From: Halorhabdus rudnickae
Lineage (GTDB): Archaea > Halobacteriota > Halobacteria > Halobacteriales > Haloarculaceae
Assembly: GCF_900880625.1 (NCBI RefSeq)
Contig: NZ_CAAHFB010000001.1
Location: 2,170,001-2,234,000 of the forward strand
Direction: 5' to 3'
DNA length: 64,000 nt
The notes beneath the pieces were generated by a model. It had not been told where the DNA came from. It searched no databases and worked only from the letters and a program-made list of their open reading frames with translations. The number at the start of each line of letters is the position of its first letter. Position 1 is the stretch's first letter. Shown one piece after another: positions 7,615 through 17,203 of this stretch. The translations under genes were made by a program, and so were the position numbers.

Positions 7615-9309
7615 GTGAGCGAGCGCGTCGTCATCGTCGGCGGGAATGCGGGTGGCGCCAGCGCGGCCGCCCGCCTGCGTCGACTCGACGAATCGCTCGA
7701 TATCGTCGTCTTCGAGCGTGGGGAGAACGTCTCGATCGGGACCTGCGGGATGCCCTACTACGTCGGCGACGAGATCGAAACCATCGACGAGTTGCTGGTC
7801 CAGACACCCCAGTCGCTCGAACGACGGTTCGCCCTAGACGTCCGAACCGGGAGCGAAGTGATCGACGTCGATCCAGTGGAACAGACACTGACCGTCGAGC
7901 AGGGTGGCGATACCTCCGAGGAACCCTACGAGTCACTGGTGCTCTCGCCGGGTGCGGATCCGATCGTCCCGCCGATCGACGGCCTCGAATCCTGTGAGAG
8001 CGTCCACACGCTCCAGTCGCTGTCGGACGCACGAACGATCAAAGACCGCGTCGAGGCACCCGATGCCACGCGTGCTGTCGTCATCGGCGGTGGGTACATC
8101 GGCCTGGAAGTGACCGAGAGCCTTCAGGAAGCAGGCATGGCCGTCTCGCTGGTCGAGATGGAAGATCATGTCATGCAAGCTCTGGACTACGAGATGGCGG
8201 CCCAGGTCAACAACCACCTGCGCGATCAGGGCGTCGACCTCCACCTTAACGCCCGCGCCGAGGCGATCGACACCGACGGCGCGACGACGGTCGAACTCGC
8301 CGACGGGACGCCCGTCCCGGCCGACGTGATCGTCCTCGCGACGGGTGTCTCTCCCCGGACAAAACTGGCCGAAGCGGCCGACCTCGATATCGGGTCGGCT
8401 GGCGGCATCGTCGTCGACGAGCAGTTGCGAACGTCCGCGGCGGACATCTACGCCATCGGTGACGCGATCGAGGTGCCCGACTGCGTGACAGGCGAACCGG
8501 CGCACGTCCCGCTGGCTGGCCCGGCGAACAAACAGGGGCGGATCGTCGCCAACGTGATCGCCGGGATGGAGGACAGCCAGGACTGTGTGCTCTCGACGTC
8601 GATCGCGAAAGTGTTCGACAAGACTGTCGCGGCGACCGGTCGCAACGAACGCGCCCTGGAGGCGGCGGGCATCGACTACGAGAAGTCCTACACCTACTCG
8701 ATGTCCCACGCCAGCTACTACCCCGGCGCCGAGCCGATGTGGATCAAAGTCCTGTTCGATCCCCAGGACGGACGCCTCTATGGCGCTCAGATCGTCGGCG
8801 GCGACGGCGTCGATAAGCGTATCGACGTGCTGGCGACGGCCATCGAATTCGAGGCGACCGTCTTCGACCTGCAGGACCTGGATCTGGCGTATGCCCCGCC
8901 GTACGGCTCCGGCAAGGATCCCGTCAATATGGCTGGGTTCGCCGCCGGCAATATCGTGCAGGACGTGGTCGATGTAATTCACTGGCACGACCTCGAAGAC
9001 CTCGATCCATCCGAATACACGTTGTTGGACTGCCGCCCACTGGAAGAACGCCACGAGGACGGCCGGGTGATCGGGGCCGAGGAACTCCCGCTCGGCGACC
9101 TCCGGGACCGGCTCGACGAACTGCCGAGCGATACGACGATCGTTCCCCACTGCAAAGCTGGCCTTCGGTCCTACATCACGACGCGCATCTTGACCCAGCA
9201 CGGCTTTGACGCGAAAAACGTCGCTGGCGGGTATGAACTCTACCGGGAAGCAAAACGCGACCGCGACGCCCGCGAACGCGGCGCACAACTGGGGACCATC
9301 TTCCGCTGA
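7615..9309 (+). CDS. CoA-disulfide reductase-type NAD(P)H oxidoreductase fused to rhodanese
   Basis: Flavoprotein of the CoADR/NADH oxidase/persulfide reductase group, 564 residues. The N-terminus RVVIVGGNAGGASAAARLRR binds FAD, and the single redox cysteine is C44 in GTCGMPYYVG. An NAD(P)H-binding segment starts near AVVIGGGYIGLEVTESLQ. The last ~95 residues are a rhodanese domain with the active-site loop HCKAGLRS. The fusion suggests CoA persulfide or polysulfide turnover rather than plain CoA-disulfide reduction. GTG 7615 is chosen because conserved sequence starts there; the 40 codons upstream in frame look non-coding. Confidence 0.92.
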   Translation: MSERVVIVGGNAGGASAAARLRRLDESLDIVVFERGENVSIGTCGMPYYVGDEIETIDELLVQTPQSLERRFALDVRTGSEVIDVDPVEQTLTVEQGGDTSEEPYESLVLSPGADPIVPPIDGLESCESVHTLQSLSDARTIKDRVEAPDATRAVVIGGGYIGLEVTESLQEAGMAVSLVEMEDHVMQALDYEMAAQVNNHLRDQGVDLHLNARAEAIDTDGATTVELADGTPVPADVIVLATGVSPRTKLAEAADLDIGSAGGIVVDEQLRTSAADIYAIGDAIEVPDCVTGEPAHVPLAGPANKQGRIVANVIAGMEDSQDCVLSTSIAKVFDKTVAATGRNERALEAAGIDYEKSYTYSMSHASYYPGAEPMWIKVLFDPQDGRLYGAQIVGGDGVDKRIDVLATAIEFEATVFDLQDLDLAYAPPYGSGKDPVNMAGFAAGNIVQDVVDVIHWHDLEDLDPSEYTLLDCRPLEERHEDGRVIGAEELPLGDLRDRLDELPSDTTIVPHCKAGLRSYITTRILTQHGFDAKNVAGGYELYREAKRDRDARERGAQLGTIFR

Positions 9310-9365
9310 GCCAGCAACGAATATTGTTCAAAACACACAATGTAATTTAGTCCATAGCTACCGAT

Positions 9366-10238
9366 ATGACCATGAACGAAGCGACACCGACGGCGTCTGA
9401 CCGGAGTCATCGACTGGCGTATGCCGTGAGTGCCATCACTGCCCTGGTCTTTGCAGCCGTCATTGGTCTCGGGATCGCAACGGGCCGGCAGTCGCTGGTC
9501 ACCGTCGTCGTGTTCGGCCTGCTCGCGATGCTGGGTGGCGTCGCGATCAGTTTCTTCGGGGACTTCGAGACGCCGGAGCGACAGGTCTGGGCGTATGGGC
9601 TGGCGAGCGGGGCGATGCTCGCGAGTGCGGCCGCCTTGCTCGCGCCGAAAGCGATCCTGCGACACGAAGCCTACGGCGGGTTCGCCATCGCCTTGGGCTA
9701 CCTGCTGGGGTATGCTGCACACGAACTCGGCCATCAGGTCACCCATTACGACCTGCCGCTGAACGCCGCTGTCGGGGAACTGACGCTGTACGCGCTGGCC
9801 GCCGGGTCGATCATGGGCGTGGTGTACGAATCCCTGCCGAACCTCTCGGTGTTGTTTGGGTTTGGCGTCCTCGCGCACAAGTTCCCCGCCGGGTTCACTG
9901 GCTCGGAGACGTTGAGACAGTCCGGCTTGCCCCGTGTCGTGATGGTGGTCCCTGCCGCTGCCGTCGCGATCAGTGCGATTCCACTCTCGATGCTGACGCC
10001 GCCATTGTCGCCAATCGTGAAAGCAGTCTTCTTCGGCGTGTCGACGGGCGTGTTCGCCCACGTCGCCATCGACATGCTTCCAGAGTGTTCCCACGTCGGC
10101 TCGCACGCCGATTCGAGCGGCCACGGGACGATTCAGTGTTCGCGCGACGCCAACCGCATTCGACAATATGCCGTGGTGAGCACGCTTGCCGGTGCGGGCG
10201 CGATCTTCGTCCTCTGGCAAGTGCTTGCGATGGGGTGA
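9366..10238 (+). CDS. ZIP-like membrane metal transporter
   Basis: A 290-residue membrane protein with about eight helices that looks like a divergent ZIP (Zn/Fe permease) member. The ZIP pore motif His-x-x-Pro-Glu-Gly appears as HKFPAGF with Glu replaced by Ala, and a second region reads GVFAHVAIDMLPECSH. The C-terminal loop is rich in His, Cys and Ser. The TATA-like GTAATTTAG (9342-9350) is about 20 bases before ATG 9366 and 26 before ATG 9372, so the second Met may be the true start. The metal is unknown. Confidence 0.7.
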   Translation: MTMNEATPTASDRSHRLAYAVSAITALVFAAVIGLGIATGRQSLVTVVVFGLLAMLGGVAISFFGDFETPERQVWAYGLASGAMLASAAALLAPKAILRHEAYGGFAIALGYLLGYAAHELGHQVTHYDLPLNAAVGELTLYALAAGSIMGVVYESLPNLSVLFGFGVLAHKFPAGFTGSETLRQSGLPRVVMVVPAAAVAISAIPLSMLTPPLSPIVKAVFFGVSTGVFAHVAIDMLPECSHVGSHADSSGHGTIQCSRDANRIRQYAVVSTLAGAGAIFVLWQVLAMG

Positions 10239-10323
10239 GGGGACGCGGCTGTCGACAGGTCTCCGCAAGAACCCATCTCTCTTTCTTCTATCGGAAATTA
10301 AACTTCTCATTCTGCAATCGAAG

Positions 10324-10332
10324 TTTTTAATA
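10324..10332 (+). promoter_or_regulatory. TATA box of the peroxiredoxin gene
   Basis: TTTTTAATA lies 27-35 bases before ATG 10359, the spacing of a haloarchaeal box A feeding a leaderless transcript. This supports that start codon. Confidence 0.6.
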
Positions 10333-10358
10333 TTGGTATGTGAGTACAATATAATGCA

Positions 10359-11033
10359 ATGAAATCCGACACAGCGGACGAGCGTTCGATCCCCCTGATC
10401 GGCGACCAGTTTCCCGACATCGAGGTCGAGACGACCCACGGAGAGATCTCCTTGCCCGAGGACTGCGCGGGCGAGTGGATCGTACTGTTCAGCCACCCGG
10501 GTGACTTCACCCCGGTCTGTACGAGCGAGTTCGTCGCCTTCGAGGACCGACGCGAGGAGTTCGAGCAGCGAAATGCCAATCTGATCGGTCTCTCGGTCGA
10601 TCGCGTCCACTCCCATCTAAAGTGGGTCGACTGGATTGACGAGGAGATCGGCGTCGACATCGGCTTCCCGATCATCGCCGACGAGAGTGGCCGGGTCGGC
10701 GAGCAACTCGGCATGATCCAGTCCGGGGCCGGTACCAGCACTGTGCGGGCAGTATTCGTCATCGATCCCGAGGGCGTCGTCCGACAGGTCCTGTACTATC
10801 CCGAGGAGATCGGTCGGAACATCGACGAGATCCTGCGCTCGCTGGATGCCCTCCAGAAGAGCGACAACGAGGGTGTCGCGACGCCGGCAAACTGGCCCGA
10901 GAACGAACGATTCGGCGATCGGGTCCTCCTACCGCCGCCGGGCACGCGCGATGACGTCGACGCTCGTGAGGCCGAGGCCGACGACGATGGCTACGAGCAG
11001 TACGACTGGTGGTTCACGCTTTCCGAGCAGTAG
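10359..11033 (+). CDS. Peroxiredoxin (Prx6-type, one-Cys)
   Basis: Thiol peroxidase that reduces hydrogen peroxide and organic peroxides. The active-site motif is HPGDFTPVCTSEF with peroxidatic C54; the partner Thr and the Arg in GTSTVRAVFVIDP are also present. Downstream it follows the Prx6/AhpC-extended form, with a long C-terminal dimer region ending EQYDWWFTLSEQ. Apart from C54 only C36 is present, and there is no C-terminal resolving cysteine, unlike archaeal thioredoxin peroxidases such as that of Aeropyrum. It probably uses an external thiol, conceivably linked to the CoA-disulfide reductase upstream. Confidence 0.93.
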   Translation: MKSDTADERSIPLIGDQFPDIEVETTHGEISLPEDCAGEWIVLFSHPGDFTPVCTSEFVAFEDRREEFEQRNANLIGLSVDRVHSHLKWVDWIDEEIGVDIGFPIIADESGRVGEQLGMIQSGAGTSTVRAVFVIDPEGVVRQVLYYPEEIGRNIDEILRSLDALQKSDNEGVATPANWPENERFGDRVLLPPPGTRDDVDAREAEADDDGYEQYDWWFTLSEQ

Positions 11034-11086
11034 CGCCTGTCATAGAACGCGTCTCGGAGGAAGCAGCAAGGTGCGGAATGTGCGTC

Positions 11087-11360
11087 CAGCACAACTGCAA
11101 TCCTGCAAGACCTGACTTCGGTAGATAAGTTCTTGAATGCAGCGGCTACCGAGATAGTCCCACTGTTTGAACACCTCGATTTCGAGGTCGTGCCAATAGC
11201 TCCGTCCAATCCGCGAAACACTGCTGATCCGAAAGACATCGCTAGAGGGTCCAAGACTGTATTGAGGAACACAGTGAGGACGTTCAGCGCAAGCAATCCA
11301 TCTTGGTCGAGACGTATCACTGACAGACAGGAGTTGAACGAACCAACGACGCAGTCACGG
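11087..11360 (+). pseudogene. Possible degenerate transposase remnant
   Basis: The plus strand reads TAILQDLTSVDKFLNAAATE then IVPLFEHLDFEVV before losing sense, and a second frame shortly after reads QDCIEEHSEDVQRKQSILVE-TYH and stops. The first block recalls the N-terminus of haloarchaeal IS5-type transposases; this is from memory of the family and was not searched. No terminal repeats were identified. The rest of 11034-11496 holds no supported gene. Confidence 0.35.
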
Positions 11361-11496
11361 ACTGCGACCTCGGGCACGTCCGCGACCGAGGCCGGGTCCC
11401 CGTACGAGCAGAACTGTTCCTCGCACTGTGTTCCGAATCGTCGTTGCAATCACCAACCCTGAGCAGAAAGACGTTCCTGGTCGTGAGAAGCTCACG

Positions 11497-14434
11497 CTAT
11501 GAGACTGCTTCTCTGACACGCGCAAACTCGAAGCGTGCACCGCCGTCTGGACTCTCAGTCACCTGCACCTCCCAGTTGTGGGCGTAGGCGATCTGTCTGA
11601 CGATTGCTAACCCGAAGCCTGTTCCACCTTGGCTTTCCGAGTAGCCTGGTTCGAACACGTTTTCGCGCTTGTCTTTGGGGATGCCGGGTCCGTCATCCTC
11701 CACGTAGAACCCATCCGGGAGAGGCCCGACTCGGACAGTCACATCTTCGCTACCGTGTTCGACCGCATTACGCATCAGATTCTCCAGCAGTTGGCCTACC
11801 CGGCTTGGATCCGCCTGTATCGTGGTATCGATATCAGCAACGACTGTTGCTGTGGCTGTCTCGACCTTCGCCCAGCAGGTCTCGACGAAACTGCCGAGAT
11901 CGATCGGTTCCATATCGCTCACCTGCTGTCCCTGTCGTGCTAGTGTGAGCATATCATCTATCAAGTCAAAACTTCGCTCGAGATTATCCGCTGCCGTGTC
12001 GAGATGCTCGCTGTTACACTCTTCGGCGGCAAATTCAATCCGCGCCTGGACGACGTTCAACGGGTTGCGGAGGTCATGCGCAACGACGCTGGCAAACTCC
12101 TCAAGACGCTTGTTCTGTTGTCGTAGTTCTTGCTCTCTCTTTCCGTTCCGTGATATCGCGGTATAGCCAGAAGTTGGCTTCGCCCTTGGGCAGGCTGTAC
12201 GGCAGGTAATCCCGTTCGAGCACGCGACCGTCGGCGAGGTGTAGCTCTTCGCCGTGAACCGGCTCTCGCTGCGTAACTCGCTCGTTGAGCACATCGATGA
12301 ATCTTTCAGGATCGGCAAACCGATCCTGCAGTTCTTTGGCTACCGTCCAACAGTCACGTCCGATGAGGTCCTCGCCGGCCAGCGGAGTGCCGAGGATCTC
12401 CCCCAACTGATCGTTCGTGATAAGAATGTCCCGTTCGGCGTCTTCGACAAGCACGCCCATCGGCAGGTTCTCGACGATCGTCCGGAAAACAGTATTTGTC
12501 CGTTCAAGCTGTTGTTCGTGTTGCTTGCGCTCGGTAATGTCCCGACTGATCGCCAGAAATCGGTCTTCGCCTTTGATGTCCAACCGAAGGAGGTGAACCT
12601 CGATAGGGACTGTCGATCCGTCACGGCGTTCGTATCGGCCGTCGAACTTTCGCCGCTCATTGAGCGCGAAGTCCGTAAGGAGCTCCGTCACATCTTCGGC
12701 ATCAACCAGTTGATCTATCTCCCAAATATATTGTCCGAGCATCTCGTTTTCGTCATATCCTAGTTCTTCACAGAAACGGCGATTGACGTCGCGTAACTTC
12801 CCATCCGAATCGAGGACATCGATCATATCTGGAGAATTATCGAACAACGTTTCGTGCCGGGAGATCATCTCACGAAGCTGGGTTTCACGCTCTAACTGCT
12901 CGGTAATGTCTCGGTATACCCAGAAGTGACCGTCACCCTCTGGGAGGTCTAATAGTTCGTGATCGCGAGCGAATGTCCGCCCATCTTGGAGTGACAACTC
13001 CTCGTTGTGGACAGATTCACCACTGTTTACCAGCTCATTGGTTCGCCTGAGGAACGCTTCTGACCCAACAAACAAATCGCTAGCACGGGCGAGAAGTTGT
13101 TCGAAGTCGGCACCAACAACAGCTTCTGGTGAACCGGATAGATTGAGGAGGTCAAACAGACGTTCGTTGGCTGCAACCACGTTCCGGTCAGCATCTGCGG
13201 CAAGGACGCCGACTGGGAGCGTCTCGAACAACGTCGAGAGCACAGCATTCGTCCGTTGGAGTTCCTGCTGGCGTTCCTTGCGTTCGGTAATGTCGATCCC
13301 GGTGGAGAGTACTCCCGTTATGTTCCCTTGTGAGTCCCGTAATGTCGTGTTATGCCACTTGACGAATGATTTTTGGCCCCCTTTCGTTTCGATATAGTTC
13401 GTATTCTTTTCGATAGTTTCTGAGTCGTCTTTCCAGAACTCTGAGAATATCTCGTCGAGTTCGCCCTCAATCTGTTCGGGAATGACACGGTCGAACCAAT
13501 CGGATCCGACGAGTTCTGACTGCTCGTATCCGAGGAGGTCGCTTCCTCGTTCATTGATTCGACCAATAGTCCCGTCACGGTTGAGGACGACCATAATGTT
13601 CCCTGCGGATTCGAAAAACTGCTCTGCTCGTTCTTTTTGTTCGTTGAGTTCCTGTTGGCGTTCTTTGTGTTCGGTGATATCTTGAATTGTCCCCCGGACT
13701 CTGACGAGTTTGCCATCCTCGGTCTGGGGTTCGCCTAGTGTCCGGACCCACCGTATATTTCCATCGTCATCGATCAACCGCAACTCCAGGTCGTAGGACT
13801 CGCCTGCCTCAATTGCCTGCTGGAATGCGTTACGGATGCGTGGTCGATCGTCTGGGTGATAGTACGTGAAGGATTTCTCTGCAGTTATATCCTCAGCCGG
13901 AGAGAGACCATGTATTCGAAGCACTTCTTCGGAATTATAGAACGCATCTGTCTCGATATCATATTCCCAGGCACCAACACTGGCGATATTCTGAGCTTTT
14001 GTGAACAGATCGTTCTGTCGTTCAATGTATTTGGTTGCCCGAGACTTCTCGACAGCGTTCACTACACGGTTTGCTAAGAGGCGGTATTGTTCAGCCCCTC
14101 CTCTCTTTTGGTGATAATCAGTCACGCCCGCACTAATTGCATCGGCAGCTACCTCTTCGGACCCTTTCCCCGTATAGAGGATAAACGGGAGATCTCCCCA
14201 GTCCTTCCGGACGGTTTCGAGAAATTCAATCCCATTCTGGCCGGGCATATCGTAGTCAGAAATGATACAATCAATGTCGGTATCAGTGAGATATTCGAGT
14301 CCTTCGCGAGCGCTGGTCGCGGTCGTCACAGAAATCTGGTCGTCCTCCCGTCCTAAAATATCAGACATGAGATTAGTTAAACTCGGCTCATCATCAACAT
14401 GAAGCACGTGAATTTTGCCAGTCCTGTAGTTCAT
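11497..14434 (-). pseudogene. Receiver/multi-PAS sensor histidine kinase, split by a frameshift
   Basis: Reads as one 979-residue kinase if one dinucleotide is restored. Order: response-regulator receiver (D14, D15, phospho-acceptor D60 in IISDYDMPG, K90); five PAS domains, most ending DITERKE-type; HisKA with the H-box SVVAHDLRNPLNV; and HATPase with N-box LLENLMRNAVEHG and G-boxes DDGPGIP and GGTGFGLAI. The break is at 12133-12140, where the minus strand has (AG)4. With (AG)5 the reading passes from DITERKER straight into EQELRQQNKRLEEFASVVAH. As it stands, translation from 14434 ends at 12101 without a kinase core. Start MNYRTGKIHVLHVDDEP is chosen at the receiver domain. It may be a decayed gene, a switchable gene or an assembly error. 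Confidence 0.85.
12133..12140 (-). repeat. (AG)4 dinucleotide run at the kinase frameshift
   Basis: CTCTCTCT on the plus strand. Adding one CT restores the reading frame of the sensor kinase across the last PAS/HisKA linker; nothing else nearby does so as cleanly. Confidence 0.7.
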
Positions 14435-14628
14435 GACTGTGTTATAATGAATATTCGTCACAGATGGGGATAAAAGTATTCCGAACGAGGTAGATTGCTC
14501 TTGCTGCATTCGCACCCTGTATCTTGCACGCGAGTCCTGACACGACTTGGCCAGACAGTGCGTGTGAAGCTTTCTATGACACGCTGAGCAGTAAGCTGCA
14601 TCGCCACGGCCCCACGACTCGCTCGGTG

Positions 14629-15327
14629 TCAGCCTCGCTGTCGAACAAGACTCTCGAAGTTCTCGAAGACGCGCCTGGCCGACGCCGTTTCGGTGTGGGT
14701 TTCGGCCGTGATCGAATCGAGGAGCTGCTCGAACCGTTCTGCAGCGAGTTCGTCCTCCTTGTTCTGGACGACCCATCGAGCGGTCTCAATGTCGTACTCG
14801 GGGTGGAACTGGACGCCACGGGCGTTCTGGACCCGAAAGGCCTGGATCGCCCGCTCGTTCTCGGCGAGGAGTCGGGCGTTATCGGGCAGTTCGATCACGG
14901 CGTCGGAATGGCTCTCGAACGCGACGAAGGTGTCTTCGATCCCGTCGAAGAGCAGGTCGTCGGCGACGGGATCGATCGTGGCGTAGCCGAGTTCGTAGCG
15001 ATCCATGGGCTCGACGCGCCCGCCCAGGGCCTGGGCGAGGAGTTGGTGGCCCCAACAGATGCCAAGCACCGGCACGTCGGCGGCCACGGCCTGTCTGACC
15101 CACGCTTCCGTCCGCTCGATCCACGGCTCGTCGTCGTAGACGGCGGTTTGGGACCCGGAAATCACGACTCCGTCGTCGGTCCACTCGCCCGAGTCCGGAA
15201 CTGGTGGCATCTCCTCCTCGCTGACCTTCCAGTGGATGACCGAAAGCGAGGTCTCTCGACGCACGTTCCGCAGCGCTGGCGTCGACCCGATCGAGGCGTC
15301 TATGAGCGTGAGACTCGGCGCGCTCAT
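14629..15327 (-). CDS. Class I glutamine amidotransferase
   Basis: Glutaminase-type domain protein of 232 residues. The nucleophile elbow is GICWGHQLLAQALGG with C91, and the catalytic His and Glu are H175 and E177 in GVQFHPEYD. It resembles stand-alone GuaA-like or gamma-glutamyl hydrolase-like amidotransferases; no synthetase partner is adjacent, so the product is unknown. It overlaps the upstream winged-helix gene by 4 bases (ATGA), so the two are co-translated. Confidence 0.88.
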   Translation of the reverse strand: MSAPSLTLIDASIGSTPALRNVRRETSLSVIHWKVSEEEMPPVPDSGEWTDDGVVISGSQTAVYDDEPWIERTEAWVRQAVAADVPVLGICWGHQLLAQALGGRVEPMDRYELGYATIDPVADDLLFDGIEDTFVAFESHSDAVIELPDNARLLAENERAIQAFRVQNARGVQFHPEYDIETARWVVQNKEDELAAERFEQLLDSITAETHTETASARRVFENFESLVRQRG

Positions 15328-15608
15328 CGATCACCGTCACCGTCGGCATCGAGGGGGGCGGGAGATGCACGCCCGTTCACGAGTCGGCGCCCGCGATCGG
15401 TCAGTCGACAACTGTCGAACCCGACCCGCTCCAGGAGGTCTCGTTCCCGGAGGCTGCCGATCACGTCGTAGACGACCGCCAGGTCACCGTCGACTGCCAG
15501 GGCAATCCGTCCGGGCGTGCACGTCTCCGCATCGGCCAGTCGATCGAGGACTGCCTGCTCGATCGCTGTTCGCTCGGATTCGGACATGGAATGACTCGTA
15601 TCGGCCAC
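15324..15608 (-). CDS. Small winged-helix DNA-binding protein
   Basis: A 94-residue acidic protein. Residues 10-75 form a winged helix with helix-turn-helix ALAVDGDLAVVYDVIGSLRE and a wing ending LTDRGRRLVNG. It is co-transcribed with and overlaps the amidotransferase gene. Met at 15587 (MSESERTAIEQ) is an alternative start. It is likely a local regulator; the target is unknown. Confidence 0.72.
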   Translation of the reverse strand: MADTSHSMSESERTAIEQAVLDRLADAETCTPGRIALAVDGDLAVVYDVIGSLRERDLLERVGFDSCRLTDRGRRLVNGRASPAPLDADGDGDR

Positions 15609-15921
15609 CTACGTTGTCGATACGCAAAAGTACATGGTACACTTATCTGTACAATCCCATTCGAACGAAATGGTCGTCTGCGTATCGCCGGCCAGTCGTA
15701 GTATTGTTAGTATCGATCCAGCCTGTCGAGGCCGACTTCGGATGGCGAAGCCGTTCGTAGGGGGTACCATCCCGTAGCGGCGTCCACTCACTGCTCTGGC
15801 TGTGCTCGAGGGTCCTCTAGCGGCCAGGTGAAACCGAGTGGTCTCAAAATTCGATGGAGCTCAGTGGTAGTGTTCCGGCTCCGTCTATTCACGGTCTTTC
15901 CCTGCCGTCGCCGGTCCACGG
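15609..15921. other. Intergenic region, convergent/divergent control segment
   Basis: No supported gene. It contains the promoter of the winged-helix/amidotransferase pair and the end region of the radical SAM gene, with AT-rich GTACATGGTACACTTATC at about 15631-15648. Confidence 0.35.
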
Positions 15922-16872
15922 TCACTCTTCCATTGTCTGTATTGGTCGAAGGTAAAACGTCTCCTCACCGTAGGTCCGTTCGAGTAGTTCGCCCGCGTCG
16001 AGTAACTCCTCGACGACTGCCCAGTCGGCGTCGTCGCGTTCGAGGAGGTCCGCAAGTCCCGATTCTCGCATGGGGTGGACGGCCGTAACGCCGAGCACGT
16101 CTTCGCGAACGGCACCCGTCGCGGCGAAGGTCGACCCCTCGGCACCGATGAGGTACTCGACGTGATCGAGTTGCTCCTCGAAGATGGCGTAGGCGGCGGC
16201 GAGGGCCTGCTCGCCTGCAGGGTCCACCCAGTCCTCCGCAGGTGGTCGAGTCGGGACCGCCAGATACGCCGTGTCTGGATCAACCGAGGCGACCAGGTCC
16301 GCGGTCGCCCGCAGTGCTGACTCGCTGTCGTTGACGCCGTCGACAAGCATCGTCTCTGTGGTCAGCGTTCCTTCGAAGCTATCGCTAAAGGCGACCATTC
16401 CACGCCTGATCTCATCGAACGACAGCATCCCGTTGGGGCGATCGATTTCCCGGCAGGTCTCGGCGGTGCCCGCGTCGGCTTTCAGCGACACCCAGTCGGC
16501 CTTTGCAAGGTCGGCTCTGACCTCGGGCTTTGTCATCAGCGACCCGTTCGAGATGACTGCCACGTCGATGTCGAGTCCCTGGAGTCGGTCGATCGTCTCG
16601 CCGAGGGCGGCATCGAGCGTGGGCTCGCCGTCGGGGACGATAGAGAGGAAATCGATCGTCTCACCAGCGGCCCGGACCGCTTCGACGCGCTCGCGGACGG
16701 ACCCAACGATTTCGTCCGGGGAAAAGAACTCCTGACGGTCGACCTCGGTGGTCGTCGTCGATCCAAGCTGACAGTAAATGCAGGCATAGCTACAGGTTGT
16801 GGGCGGAATAGTATTGATACCGAGACCCTGGCCGAGCCGACGCGAAGGGACGGGACCGTACGCGAGTTCCAT
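15922..16872 (-). CDS. Radical SAM protein
   Basis: Starts MELAYGPVPSRRLGQGLGIN, the family opening, with the iron-sulfur ligands C27, C31 and C34 in CSYACIYC (CxxxCxxC). SAM-binding features follow, including DGEPTL near residue 80. The C-terminal part (about 225-310) is family-specific and may include a small winged helix. Related archaeal proteins are annotated only as radical SAM enzymes of unknown substrate. ATG 16872 is chosen over 16887 because the conserved sequence begins there. Confidence 0.88.
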   Translation of the reverse strand: MELAYGPVPSRRLGQGLGINTIPPTTCSYACIYCQLGSTTTTEVDRQEFFSPDEIVGSVRERVEAVRAAGETIDFLSIVPDGEPTLDAALGETIDRLQGLDIDVAVISNGSLMTKPEVRADLAKADWVSLKADAGTAETCREIDRPNGMLSFDEIRRGMVAFSDSFEGTLTTETMLVDGVNDSESALRATADLVASVDPDTAYLAVPTRPPAEDWVDPAGEQALAAAYAIFEEQLDHVEYLIGAEGSTFAATGAVREDVLGVTAVHPMRESGLADLLERDDADWAVVEELLDAGELLERTYGEETFYLRPIQTMEE

Positions 16873-16999
16873 TATTTCGTACGACACTGGCTAAATCCGT
16901 CAATCGCCCGATTTCACGCTCGTGACGCCTTGGGATCATCCCCCATCATTATCTAGCAGATATCGGATTTATGATAAGTATTAACTGTTTCCGGTACCT

Positions 17000-17158
17000 A
17001 TGACAGAGTGTGAGGGTACAATAGCGATGCTTGATGGAGACAGTCCTCCCGTCCTGAACCGCATCGTCCCGGTACTCAACCAGTGGCAGACGCTCGAACG
17101 CGGCTGGAAAGCCGTCATTTTTGGCCTCGTCGTCCTCTCATTTGTGATCGTATTATGA
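17000..17158 (+). CDS. Small membrane protein, 52 residues
   Basis: ATG at 17000 opens a 52-residue frame. It has a polar N-terminal half (VLNRIVPVLNQWQTLERGWK) and a C-terminal hydrophobic helix VIFGLVVLSFVIVL that ends the protein. The amphipathic part before one membrane helix is typical of genuine small membrane proteins. It is 45 bases upstream of the yeiH-like gene in the same direction and may be an accessory subunit. An internal ATG at 17027 is an alternative start. Confidence 0.55.
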   Translation: MTECEGTIAMLDGDSPPVLNRIVPVLNQWQTLERGWKAVIFGLVVLSFVIVL

Positions 17159-17203
17159 TAGAATTATCGAGGATCTGATTGAACACAATATGATAGTTCG
17201 ATT

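Noticed and set aside
9240-10616. Very long minus-strand open frame across the ZIP-like gene
   Set aside because: GC-rich antisense reading of three genuine plus-strand segments; composition is that of a shadow frame.
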